A DNA stretch of 64,000 bases from Lichenicola sp964247755 (GTDB lineage: Bacteria; Pseudomonadota; Alphaproteobacteria; Acetobacterales; Acetobacteraceae): NCBI GenBank assembly GCA_964247755.1, contig CAXTVX010000002.1:1-64000 (forward strand), given 5' to 3'. Positions 1 to 7,705 of the stretch are shown one piece after another. The stretch's first letter is position 1, and the number at the start of each line of letters is the position of its first letter. The position numbers were made by a program, and so were the translations under genes. The notes under the pieces are model-generated. The model worked only from the letters and a program-made list of their open reading frames with translations. It was not told the DNA's origin and did not search any database.

Positions 1-56
1 ACACCAGAGCCTCATGCTCCACTGACATTTGTCTCGGGCCACTCAATGGGGGCTGA

Positions 57-407
57 TCAGGTCGACGTCAGGTTGAACAGCACCGAGGCAGCACCGCCCT
101 GGAGCCCGGACAGCAAAACATCCGGATAACCCGCGAAGCGAAAGGTTGCCCGGATTGCGCTTCCGGGCGTCATGCTCCAGGCCTGCTTGTCCAGCTGCAG
201 ATGAACCACACCGGGCACCTCGCCAAGGATGGTCAGGCTCAGCCTCCCCCTTCCCACCAGGCCGACCATGCTGCAGGCGGGGTTGCCTCCGGCGATCGTG
301 GACACGCTCCAGGGCGAGTCCGGGATCCCTGTGTGCGTCACCTGCGCGTGCGCGCCCGGCATGGACGCAATCGAAAGCGCGAGGACGGCAGGAATGGCGG
401 CTTTCAT
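57..407 (-). CDS. Hypothetical secreted protein, 116 aa
   Basis: I recognise no family. The reading frame is open further upstream, but the ATG at 405-407 is chosen because a GGAG lies about 8 nt before it and it begins a clean Sec signal peptide (MKAAIPAVLALSIASMPGAHA, cleavage after AHA). The mature part is about 95 residues with two cysteines or fewer, rich in Ser, Gly and hydrophobic residues, which suggests a small beta-rich periplasmic or extracellular protein. It is transcribed alone, about 250 nt downstream of the end of the acylation operon on the same strand, so it could be read through from that operon. Function unknown. Confidence 0.6.
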   Translation of the reverse strand: MKAAIPAVLALSIASMPGAHAQVTHTGIPDSPWSVSTIAGGNPACSMVGLVGRGRLSLTILGEVPGVVHLQLDKQAWSMTPGSAIRATFRFAGYPDVLLSGLQGGAASVLFNLTST

Positions 408-654
408 GTGTGAACTCCAACCAGCAGAAGTGATCATGAGCAAGGTGAGAACCCGCGAAAGATTGAAGTCCAACGGGTTCTGTCAGGCCGTAGGCTAGGG
501 GCGGCTGAGATGATCTAGGCGCGGGCTTGGCTTGTGCCTTCTGCAGGGTCGCGTGCAAAACAGCGGCAAGCTGCGTCAGAGCCGACATCCAATGCCGATC
601 CACAGTCTTGCAACTCGGTCTCCCGATGTGACGTCCCACGCCTCACCCGGCCCA

Positions 655-912
655 TCACCGGTCCGGCGCAGGGGTCACACGCCAAGCCTCCGCTTGCCGT
701 TCGGCCGCGCGCACCGCGCGATACGGCCAGTCGAGGTTCATCCGCAGCGCGGTCCGGTCCCATAGAACCGCAACCCGGTGCACCGTGCTCGCGAACGCCC
801 CGTCCGGCTGACGCTCGGTCCAGCCCAGGATCGGCGACGCTCCCAGCAGCGCCGACACCAGTGCTGCCGTCGCAACGATCCGCAGCAGCCGGTGCAGGTC
901 GCGCCTCGCCAT
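655..912 (-). CDS. Small membrane-anchored protein, last gene of the acylation operon, 85 aa
   Basis: This small protein has an N-terminal hydrophobic segment (residues about 8-28) preceded by Arg residues, then a hydrophilic, Arg/Trp-containing tail, so it is probably anchored in the inner membrane with the tail in the periplasm. Its ATG (910-912) overlaps the TGA of the MBOAT gene (912-914) by one base, which strongly implies translational coupling. No family is recognised. Given the coupling, it may be an accessory subunit of the acyltransferase or of the exopolysaccharide machinery. It is real rather than a shadow because the frame is set by the exact stop/start overlap and it shows a coherent membrane segment. 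Confidence 0.6.
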   Translation of the reverse strand: MARRDLHRLLRIVATAALVSALLGASPILGWTERQPDGAFASTVHRVAVLWDRTALRMNLDWPYRAVRAAERQAEAWRVTPAPDR

Positions 913-2321
913 CAGAACTGGAAGTAGATGAAGGGCGGTATCCCGTCCGGCCCGGCGGCGTCGATCAGCACCGCGCAGGCGGCAAAACCCGACGCCATCG
1001 CCCAGTCCGGCAGGCGACGCGCCGTCATCACCCGGCCGATCCGGCCGGGAAGGTCGCGCGGGATGAAGTGCAACGCCAGGCCGAGCACGAGCAGCCCGAT
1101 CGTCCACGGCGTCGCCTGCGCGATGCCGCCCCGCATCGCGGCAAGCGTGCGCAGATACAGCAGCACGCTGCCGAAGCTGTCGGCGCGGAAGAACAGCCAG
1201 CCGAAGCAGACGACGTGGAAAACGACCAGCACCACCAGCGCGCGTGCCAGGCCGCGCGTCGCCTCCATCCGCGGCGCCCAGCCGCGTTCGAGAACCAGGC
1301 CGCCGCCGTGCAGGGCGCCCCAGAACAGGAACTTCCAGGCCGCACCGTGCCAGATGCCGCCGAGCAGCATGGTCGCCAGCAGGTTGAGGCGGGTGCGCAC
1401 CGGGCCGTGCCGGTTGCCGCCGAGCGGTCGGTAGAGATAGTCGCGCAGCCAGAACGACAGCGTCATGTGCCAGCGCCGCCAGAACTCCCGCAGGCTGGCG
1501 CTGCGGTAGGGCTGGTCGAAATTCTGCGGGAACCGGAACCCGAGCAGCGCCGCCAGGCCGATCGCGATGTCGGTGTAGGCGGAGAAGTCGCAGTAGATCT
1601 GAACAGCGTAGCCATAGGCGGCGAGCAGCAGGTCGCCGCTCGGGAAGCCCGCCGGATCGCCGAACACCGGATCGACCAGCCCGGTCGCGAGACCGTTCGC
1701 CAGCACCACCTTCTTGAACAGGCCGCCCGCGATCAGCGCCAGCGCCGGCGCCGGCGCGACCGGCCCCTCCGGCGGCCGTTCGAGCTGCGGCAGGAAGACC
1801 GACGACCGGACGATCGGCCCCGCCACCAGCTGCGGGAAGAACGACATGTATAGCGCCATGTCGGCGAAGCGCCGGCACGACGCGACGTCGCCGCGATACA
1901 CGTCGATCACGTAGCTGATGCCGTGGAAGGTGAAGAAGGAGATGCCCACCGGCAGCAGGATCTCGAAGAACGGCAACGGCTCGCCGAGCCCTGCGGAGCG
2001 GAACAGCGCGTTCGCCGAGCCGATGAAGAAGTCGTAGTACTTGAACACCCCGAGCACCGCGAGCTGCACGCCGACCGCGAGCCCCACCACCCGACGCCGC
2101 GCCGGCGCCGCCGACAGCCGCGGCATCACCCCGCCGGCCGCGAAGCTCACGGCGGTGCTGAACAGCAGCAGGAAGCAGAACCGCCAGTTCCACTGCGCAT
2201 AGAACACGTAGCTCGCCGCCACCAGCACCAGCTTGCGCAGCCGCCAGTGCTCGCCGCACAGCACCACCAGCAGCGTCACCGCGGTGAAGAACAGCGCGAA
2301 GTCGAGCGTCGGGAACAGCAT
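912..2321 (-). CDS. MBOAT-family O-acyltransferase (AlgI/WssH-like)
   Basis: A multipass membrane O-acyltransferase of 469 aa, the usual size for AlgI/PatA/WssH proteins, which pass acyl groups across the inner membrane to polysaccharide or other acceptors. Visible hallmarks are the N-terminal start MLFPTLDFALFF, the PVGISFFTFHGISYVIDVYRG stretch near residues 124-144, WRRWHMTLSFWLRDY (His285), GGIWHGAAWKF (the conserved MBOAT His325) and GALHG (His338). The ATG at 2319-2321 overlaps the TGA of the upstream SGNH gene by one base, and its own stop overlaps the next start. Pairing with two SGNH hydrolases resembles AlgI-AlgX/AlgJ and WssH-WssI modules, so the substrate is probably an exported polysaccharide. 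The acceptor cannot be read from sequence. Confidence 0.92.
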   Translation of the reverse strand: MLFPTLDFALFFTAVTLLVVLCGEHWRLRKLVLVAASYVFYAQWNWRFCFLLLFSTAVSFAAGGVMPRLSAAPARRRVVGLAVGVQLAVLGVFKYYDFFIGSANALFRSAGLGEPLPFFEILLPVGISFFTFHGISYVIDVYRGDVASCRRFADMALYMSFFPQLVAGPIVRSSVFLPQLERPPEGPVAPAPALALIAGGLFKKVVLANGLATGLVDPVFGDPAGFPSGDLLLAAYGYAVQIYCDFSAYTDIAIGLAALLGFRFPQNFDQPYRSASLREFWRRWHMTLSFWLRDYLYRPLGGNRHGPVRTRLNLLATMLLGGIWHGAAWKFLFWGALHGGGLVLERGWAPRMEATRGLARALVVLVVFHVVCFGWLFFRADSFGSVLLYLRTLAAMRGGIAQATPWTIGLLVLGLALHFIPRDLPGRIGRVMTARRLPDWAMASGFAACAVLIDAAGPDGIPPFIYFQF

Positions 2322-3610
2322 CAGCCGGCGGCCCACGGATGCGCCGAACGCCACAGCGCATAGCCGCGCATCAGGAACGCGAACAGTGCCCCCGCCGTCC
2401 CCTGGTAGCCGGGCCTGAGCAGGTGCACGTGGTCGCCGGCGGCGAACGGCGGCACCCGCTGCGCCCAGGGAAGGATGGCGCAGCGCCCGTCCGGCTGTCC
2501 GGGCTCCGCCATCGCCTCCTGCCAGTCCCATTGTGCCCAGCCGTCGCGCCTCGCCACCGCGACCTGCGCCGCCCGCACCGCCGGCAGCGCCGTGGGCGTC
2601 GCCCAGCCCCCGCCCGCCTCTACGACCCCGTCACAGGACCGCGCTCCGGCGTCCGCCTCGCGATGCACCCCGTCCGGCGGCAGCACGACCAGCAGGGCCG
2701 CTCCGGGTGCGGCTTCCAGCAGGGCGCGAATCCGCTGCTCGTATAGCGCCGCATAGCGCTGCGTGTCGGTTCTTTGGCTGAACCCGTCATTGGTGCCGAA
2801 CGCCACGATCAGCAGCGCCGGGTGCAGGTGCTGCATCTCGTCGGCCAGGATCGCCGGGTCGATCCGCCCGAGCGTGTCCACGGTGGCGCCGATCGGGCCG
2901 AGGTTGCCGTAGCGGATCCCGGGCCCGTCGCGACCCGTTGACCATCCCAGCACGTCCACCGGCCCGTCGCCCGTCGCCGCCAGCGTCACCGCCGTGGTGC
3001 GCGGCGTCGTCGGCAGCCTCGCGAAGATCGGCGTCCCGCCAGGCGACCGGTCCGTCGACAGGAGCGCGCGGCCACCATCATCGGCATCGATCCGCACGCT
3101 GCCTCCGCCCGGCTGTGCCAGCAGCTCCGCCCAGCCGGTCGAAGCGTCCCCTGGCGCCGGTACCTGCAGCGTCATCACGGCCGGCCCGTCCGCATGCTGG
3201 CGCACCAGCGCCAGCCCCCACGGCCCGGTGTTGGCGGGCGCCAGCGCGCCGATCGTCCGCCATCCTTTGGCCGTCACTGCGACCTGCGCCGGCCGGTAGA
3301 GCCGGAACGGTATGCCCGGCGGCAGGAGGCCGCGCCCGGCATCGCCGAACCGCGCCTGCAACCGGTCGCGCATGCGGCCGCTGAACCCGTCATTGGCGGT
3401 GTGGCTGTCGCCGACCTGCAGCACCGTCACCGGTCCGTTGGCTGCATGGCGTTCGAGCGCATCCAGCGCCCAGTAGAATGGCGCCACCGACGCCCAGCCA
3501 CCCGGCGTCCCGCTCCGGATGGGGGCGTCCGCCGCGCGGTCCGGCGCGCTCCCGGCGCATCCAACCAGGGAAAGAAGAAAGCCGGCCCAGGCCGGAGGCC
3601 GCCGTCTCAG
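2321..3610 (-). CDS. SGNH/GDSL hydrolase-like lipoprotein, probable CTG start
   Basis: About 429 aa with SGNH signatures: GDSH at residues 67-70 (Ser69 nucleophile), a GTND block near the middle (VAFGTNDGFS) and a C-terminal D-x-x-H block (AAGDHVHLLRPGY). An N-terminal lipobox (SLVGC, Cys18) suggests an outer-membrane or periplasmic lipoprotein. No ATG/GTG/TTG suits the start. A CTG at 3608-3610 does: it gives an Arg-rich signal peptide, has AGGAG 6-7 nt upstream, and overlaps the previous gene's TGA as CTGA. Likely the periplasmic esterase or acetyl-transfer partner of the MBOAT protein, as AlgX/WssI are for theirs. Function inferred, start unusual but well supported. Confidence 0.82.
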   Translation of the reverse strand: MRRRPPAWAGFLLSLVGCAGSAPDRAADAPIRSGTPGGWASVAPFYWALDALERHAANGPVTVLQVGDSHTANDGFSGRMRDRLQARFGDAGRGLLPPGIPFRLYRPAQVAVTAKGWRTIGALAPANTGPWGLALVRQHADGPAVMTLQVPAPGDASTGWAELLAQPGGGSVRIDADDGGRALLSTDRSPGGTPIFARLPTTPRTTAVTLAATGDGPVDVLGWSTGRDGPGIRYGNLGPIGATVDTLGRIDPAILADEMQHLHPALLIVAFGTNDGFSQRTDTQRYAALYEQRIRALLEAAPGAALLVVLPPDGVHREADAGARSCDGVVEAGGGWATPTALPAVRAAQVAVARRDGWAQWDWQEAMAEPGQPDGRCAILPWAQRVPPFAAGDHVHLLRPGYQGTAGALFAFLMRGYALWRSAHPWAAG

Positions 3611-4389
3611 GGCACGCTCCTGGCGGTCGCGACCATGGCCGCTGGCGCCACTAACGCGGTCACCGCCTGCATCACCCGGGCAGCCACCAGATCGTAGCCC
3701 GCCGGGGTGAAGTGGATGCCGTCGTCGAGGCGCATGCGTTCGGTCGCCCCGTCGGATCCCGGCGCGTAGGCGACGTAGCCTCCGGCCTGGTCCGCCACCA
3801 CCGACCAGAGCGACACGTAGCGCGGCGCCGGCCGCTCCGTGCCGGCGGCCAGCGTGTCCTGCACGATCCCGTTCAGGTAGCGCATGTCGGCGCTGTAGCG
3901 GGGCTCGCGGCAGACCGGGTTGCCGAGCCAGAGCACCGCGATCCCGGCGCCCTGCAGGCTGTGCAGCATCGCCTTCACCCGCCGCCCATACTCGGCGCGC
4001 CACGCCTCGGACCGGAAGGGCAGCGTGCTGCCATCGGCAAGATGGATCGGCAGCCGGTCGTTGCCGCCGATCATGATCACCGCCACCGCGGCATGCGGAC
4101 CGGACGCATAGCCCTGCAGCGCCGCCGGCCAGTCGTAGCCGGCCGGCTGCCCGATCGAGGTGCCGGGCCGTGTGCGATCCTGCATGTGCCAGCCGTCATG
4201 CGACCGCAGCAGCCGACGCAGCGCCACTGCCACTCCCTGCGCTTGGCTGTCGCCGAACACCACCAGGGTGTGGGGTGCTGGATCCGCCAGCGCCCCCCGG
4301 ATCGCAGGACCGAGCGGCAGCAGGCCGAGCATCGCCCAGGACATCACCCGGAGCAGCAGCCTCCGGCGCAGCCGTGGTCGCGTGTGCAT
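3607..4389 (-). CDS. SGNH/GDSL hydrolase family protein (DUF459-like)
   Basis: 260 aa with a basic N-terminus and a hydrophobic segment (residues about 10-36) that is a signal peptide or anchor, then a compact SGNH domain: FGDSQ (Ser48), IGGND (oxyanion-hole block III) and DGIHFTPAGYD (catalytic Asp/His pair). The order and size match the DUF459/SGNH group found beside MBOAT acyltransferases. Its start lies 3 nt beyond the stop of the preceding SH3-domain gene, and its TGA overlaps the CTG start of the second SGNH gene, so all are in one operon. Expected role: esterase or transesterase acting on an exported acylated glycan. Which glycan is unknown. Confidence 0.85.
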   Translation of the reverse strand: MHTRPRLRRRLLLRVMSWAMLGLLPLGPAIRGALADPAPHTLVVFGDSQAQGVAVALRRLLRSHDGWHMQDRTRPGTSIGQPAGYDWPAALQGYASGPHAAVAVIMIGGNDRLPIHLADGSTLPFRSEAWRAEYGRRVKAMLHSLQGAGIAVLWLGNPVCREPRYSADMRYLNGIVQDTLAAGTERPAPRYVSLWSVVADQAGGYVAYAPGSDGATERMRLDDGIHFTPAGYDLVAARVMQAVTALVAPAAMVATARSVP

Positions 4390-4392
4390 CGC

Positions 4393-5982
4393 TCAGCACC
4401 CCTTGCCGTGGCAGCGTGCCGGCGGGGCCCGCGCCGGCGCCAGATGGGCCGCGGCGGGCGCCCGGAACCCCGCCGGCTGCGGCTGGAACCCGTGCGCGGG
4501 CATGCCGGGACGCGGAGCGCCGCCGCCCGCATAGCCCGGCTGCGGCATCGGGCCGTGGAACGGCATCGGCATCGCCGGGCGCGGCGCGTAGGCTGCACGC
4601 ACATCGTGGGCCTGGCGCGGATCATAGGCCGGCCTCGCCTCGCCGACCCTGCCGTGATCGGGCGCCGCGTAGGCCGGCCGCATGTCCCGCTTCGCCAGCG
4701 CTTCGCGCCCCGCAAGCTCGTCACGTTCGGGCAGGCCGCGCTCCCCCAGCAGCCTTGCGCCGTGATCGAGCCGTTCCCGCATCGCCGCCGCGCGCAGCCC
4801 GGCGCCACGCGGGTACATGTGCTCGAGCCGGTGCGCCCAGGGTCCCGGCGCTCCGTGCCAGCGGTGGCCGTGGTCCCAGTAGCCCCAGCCGTCGTCGTCG
4901 GAATACACCAGCAGCTCGGCGACCCCGGCGTCCTCGACCTCCGGCTGGCCGTCCACCACGGTGAAATCTGCATCCGGCGGCGGTGCCGGCTCGAGCAGCA
5001 GCACCTCCGGCGGCGGCGCCTCCGCGACCTCGGGCGGCGGCGCCGCACCCTGCCACAGGCCACGAGGCGCGCCACGTGCGGCATCCTCCTGCAGCCGGTA
5101 GGCGTCGGGTGCCCCCGGGGTGATCCGCGCCGCGCCGTTCACCAGCGCGAACTCCGCGACGTCGGCACCGCTCGGCAGGGTGCAGCGATAGCCCCATTGC
5201 GCCTGCGGCTGGCAGTCGAGCCGGCCGCCCTGCGCGTCGATGAACCCCTGCATCGCACGCGCGGAGGGGCCGCCGAGGCCGGAAATGCCGAACAGCCGCA
5301 CGCGCTGCCCATCGACCACGAGGGTAGCGGTGTCGCGGACATGCGTGGCGCCGGCGATCTCGCTGCGCACGGGTGCGGCGGTCGCCGTGGCCAGTCCGGT
5401 CGCCGCCGGGATCGAGGCTGCCGGCACATAGCCCACGCTGTCGTCGGGCAGCCTGATCTTCAGCCATTGCGTGCCGGCGACCAGCCCGACCACGCGCACC
5501 TGCGCACCCTGCCGGAGCTGGCTGAGCACCACGGCATCCTCGGACGGCGCTGCGGCCACGCCGGTCGTGCGCGCGGCGGGATAATCCGCGTTGATCCAGG
5601 TCCCGATGCCTGGCGCCGCATCGGATGCGACCGCCGGCTTCGGAGCCATCCCTGGTCCCTGTTCCGGGGGCACCGTCGGTATGGATGCCGGGGCCGGTGC
5701 GGTCAGCGCACTCGCCGTCGCCGGAGCGGGGATGATTGCCGGAGCCGGAGCAGTCGTCGGCGCGGGAACCGTTGGCGGGGCGGAAGCCGTCACGGGTGCC
5801 GATGCGGGAGTCGGTGCCGTCGCCGGTACAGGTGCCATTGCGAGAGCTGTTGCCGGAGCCGGAGCCGGAGCAGGCGGCAGGGCGTCGAGCGACATCGGCG
5901 CTCCCGCATTCTGCGCCCGCGCCGGCAGCGCGATGCCGGTGAGCACGAGGAGGGCAGCTCCGCCCAGCAGCCGATCCCGCAT
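4393..5982 (-). CDS. Secreted SH3 plus degenerate nuclease-like protein with Pro/Ala linker
   Basis: 529 aa. Residues 1-23 are a Sec signal peptide. Residues about 30-115 are a Pro/Ala repeat linker. Residues about 125-200 fit a bacterial SH3 domain (WINADYPAARTTG ... TQWLKIRLPDDSVGYV). Residues about 210-335 follow the thermonuclease (SNase) pattern: VVDGQRVRLFGI, then LDCQPQAQWGYRCTLPSGADV, then YRLQEDAARGAPRGLW. The acidic metal ligands are missing: GISGLG replaces GIDAPE, so catalysis is doubtful. The tail is His/Pro/Arg/Gly-rich and probably disordered. The ATG at 5980-5982 is chosen for the signal peptide. It sits 14 nt after the upstream lipoprotein gene and 3 nt before the SGNH gene. 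Likely an envelope binding or scaffold protein. Confidence 0.75.
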   Translation of the reverse strand: MRDRLLGGAALLVLTGIALPARAQNAGAPMSLDALPPAPAPAPATALAMAPVPATAPTPASAPVTASAPPTVPAPTTAPAPAIIPAPATASALTAPAPASIPTVPPEQGPGMAPKPAVASDAAPGIGTWINADYPAARTTGVAAAPSEDAVVLSQLRQGAQVRVVGLVAGTQWLKIRLPDDSVGYVPAASIPAATGLATATAAPVRSEIAGATHVRDTATLVVDGQRVRLFGISGLGGPSARAMQGFIDAQGGRLDCQPQAQWGYRCTLPSGADVAEFALVNGAARITPGAPDAYRLQEDAARGAPRGLWQGAAPPPEVAEAPPPEVLLLEPAPPPDADFTVVDGQPEVEDAGVAELLVYSDDDGWGYWDHGHRWHGAPGPWAHRLEHMYPRGAGLRAAAMRERLDHGARLLGERGLPERDELAGREALAKRDMRPAYAAPDHGRVGEARPAYDPRQAHDVRAAYAPRPAMPMPFHGPMPQPGYAGGGAPRPGMPAHGFQPQPAGFRAPAAAHLAPARAPPARCHGKGC

Positions 5983-5996
5983 CGGGACGCGCCCGC

Positions 5997-6782
5997 TCAC
6001 GGCGTGGTGCCGGAGGTGCTCGTGGTGGCGGCGGCCGGCGCCACCCAGCCGCCCGAGGCCGGCGCCGCGGCGGTGTCGGAACCCGCCGAGACCGGCGCCA
6101 CCCACTTCGCCGTGCTGGCGGTCGCCGCCGGATGCGCGTGGTGCCGATGATGCACCGGCGCGGGCTCCGCCTCCGCCACCACCGGCGGCGGCAGGCTCGC
6201 CATCGCGGTGCTGGCGTCCTGCGGCAGGTTCACCCCGTCGCAGGCGCTGTCGCCGCTCTGGGTGCAGGAGAACATCCCGCCCATTACGGCCCGCTTGGCG
6301 GCCATATCGAAATACGAGCGCGCCGGCTCGACGGCGTTGAGGTTGGCGGCGGCGAGGCCGAGATAGTACCAGCTGAGATCGATGTCGTAGCCGGTCGCCA
6401 GCACCGACTCCGCAACATCCGTCCAGCGCTGCGCCTGCACCAGTCGAGTCACGCTCGGCCGCACCAGGTTCCACTTGACCATGCAGTCGATGCCGGTGCC
6501 GCAGGACATCGTCGCCTGCCCGGCCTGGAACGCCGCCAACGCCTGGGCCCGCGCGGCGGGATCCTGGAACTGCGGCGCCGCGCAGCTGTCGAGGCAGAGC
6601 AGGGTAAAGAAGCCGAGAGGGAGGAACAAGCGCCGGATGCGCAACCACCGAGCTCCGGAAGCTCGCCGATCTACAGTATCGATAGGCACATCGTCAGGGG
6701 ATGTAGGAGGCATTCCGACGCTTCGGTTCGCCAAGAGGCTCCAAACGGCGCCTTGATGGCGATCGGAGAAATAATCAGGCAT
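5997..6782 (-). CDS. Hypothetical lipoprotein with His/Ala/Pro-rich tail
   Basis: First gene of the acylation operon. The ATG at 6780-6782 has a strong GGAGG 5 nt upstream and gives 261 aa, but puts about 50 hydrophilic residues before the hydrophobic segment. A TTG at 6642-6644 (GGAG 8 nt upstream) would start directly at a signal peptide ending in LDSC, a lipobox, giving 215 aa. The true start is therefore uncertain. After the lipobox comes a helical, TPR-like stretch (WNLVRPSVTRLVQAQRW ... YYLGLAAANLNAVEPARSYF) with four cysteines, then a low-complexity His/Ala/Thr/Ser tail. No named family is recognised. The repeat-like helices suggest a protein-protein interaction role in the envelope. 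Confidence 0.65.
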   Translation of the reverse strand: MPDYFSDRHQGAVWSLLANRSVGMPPTSPDDVPIDTVDRRASGARWLRIRRLFLPLGFFTLLCLDSCAAPQFQDPAARAQALAAFQAGQATMSCGTGIDCMVKWNLVRPSVTRLVQAQRWTDVAESVLATGYDIDLSWYYLGLAAANLNAVEPARSYFDMAAKRAVMGGMFSCTQSGDSACDGVNLPQDASTAMASLPPPVVAEAEPAPVHHRHHAHPAATASTAKWVAPVSAGSDTAAAPASGGWVAPAAATTSTSGTTP

Positions 6783-6902
6783 TTTGGCCTCCAAACTTAC
6801 GAGAGAAAACCTGTGTTCTTTGCAGATTTGTTGCCGACTGCCCCCGCATTACGATCGAGAGCCTGCATGTTCTTCTGATGCCCTATCGTTGTCTGGAAGG
6901 CG

Positions 6903-7208
6903 CTATTTTCGGGATGACGAAGGCTTCAAGACGGTCGCGATCAGGGCGCCATAGATGCCCCAGACGAAAGCGAGTTCGAGAATCAGGACCGGGACATAGA
7001 TTGCGTAGCTGACGATCGTGGACCCGCGCATGTCTGGTCCTGCCATCTCACGCGCTGCTACGGCGGCAGGCGGGCCGGACAGGACGAACCCGTACTGCAT
7101 GGTGGGGTTGATGCCGCCGAACCCGTACAGGAACGGCGGGTAGACCAGGATCGCCAGCGTCGCCCCGAGCGCCAGATAGAGCGCAAGCCACCAGGCTCCA
7201 TTGTTCAT
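6903..7208 (-). CDS. Small inner-membrane protein, 101 aa
   Basis: The ATG at 7206-7208 has AAGGAG 5 nt upstream. The protein has one hydrophobic segment at residues about 5-30 and another near 65-93 (VSYAIYVPVLILELAFVWGIYG), with a short soluble loop between, so it is probably a two-helix inner-membrane protein. No family is recognised. It lies 19 nt downstream of a small lipoprotein gene on the same strand, so the two are probably co-transcribed. Base composition is somewhat less GC-rich than the flanking operons. Function unknown. Confidence 0.65.
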   Translation of the reverse strand: MNNGAWWLALYLALGATLAILVYPPFLYGFGGINPTMQYGFVLSGPPAAVAAREMAGPDMRGSTIVSYAIYVPVLILELAFVWGIYGALIATVLKPSSSRK

Positions 7209-7227
7209 GGTAGCTCCTTGCAGGTCG

Positions 7228-7578
7228 TCAGCTCTGGTGGTCGTCGATGCGTGTCGAACGCAGGATCTGGTCCGGGCCGAACACGAGGTCGACCTCATGG
7301 ACCCTGGTCTTGCTGCCGTAGCTGAAGAAGCTGGCAATCGGCAGGAAGGCCATCGGGTCGGACTTGTTGTGCTCGCCGCGGTAGGCGAGCGTCCGCAAGC
7401 CGTCCGAGCCTGTCTGGTCCCCAGTCGGCGGACCCAGCTTCGCCTCGACCTCCGGCAGGGTCGTCCGTCCCACGACGAACTGGGATGTCTGGGCGCTCGA
7501 CACGTCGACGCCGGTGGACGAGCAGGCGCCGAGCAGGAGCAGCGTGGTCAACGTCACGCACAAGCGCTGAGGAGTCAT
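7228..7578 (-). CDS. Small SmpA/BamE-like lipoprotein
   Basis: 116 aa. A short signal peptide ends in the lipobox LLGAC (Cys19). The mature domain contains the pattern FVVGRTTLPEVEAKLGPPTG followed by LAYRG and a closing VDLVFGPDQIL strand, which resembles the SmpA/OmlA (BamE) fold family of small outer-membrane lipoproteins, although the true BamE sequence is not matched closely. Upstream of the ATG (7576-7578) is a GAGG-containing ribosome site. It precedes the two-helix membrane protein by 19 nt. Likely an envelope-assembly or envelope-stress accessory protein. The exact partner is unknown. Confidence 0.7.
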   Translation of the reverse strand: MTPQRLCVTLTTLLLLGACSSTGVDVSSAQTSQFVVGRTTLPEVEAKLGPPTGDQTGSDGLRTLAYRGEHNKSDPMAFLPIASFFSYGSKTRVHEVDLVFGPDQILRSTRIDDHQS

Positions 7579-7705
7579 GGCCTTGCCTCGGAAAGGATGA
7601 TCGACATCCCCTTCCTGTCAGTCAGCCGGCCTTTCGGTCCTCATCCCGAGATTAAGGACTTCTAAAAACTACGCTTGATCGCCGATTTCGGCTGGAAGGC
7701 CACCG

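Noticed and set aside
534..1853. 439-codon plus-strand frame opposite the MBOAT gene
   Set aside because: Arg/Pro/Ala-rich shadow of a well-supported acyltransferase.
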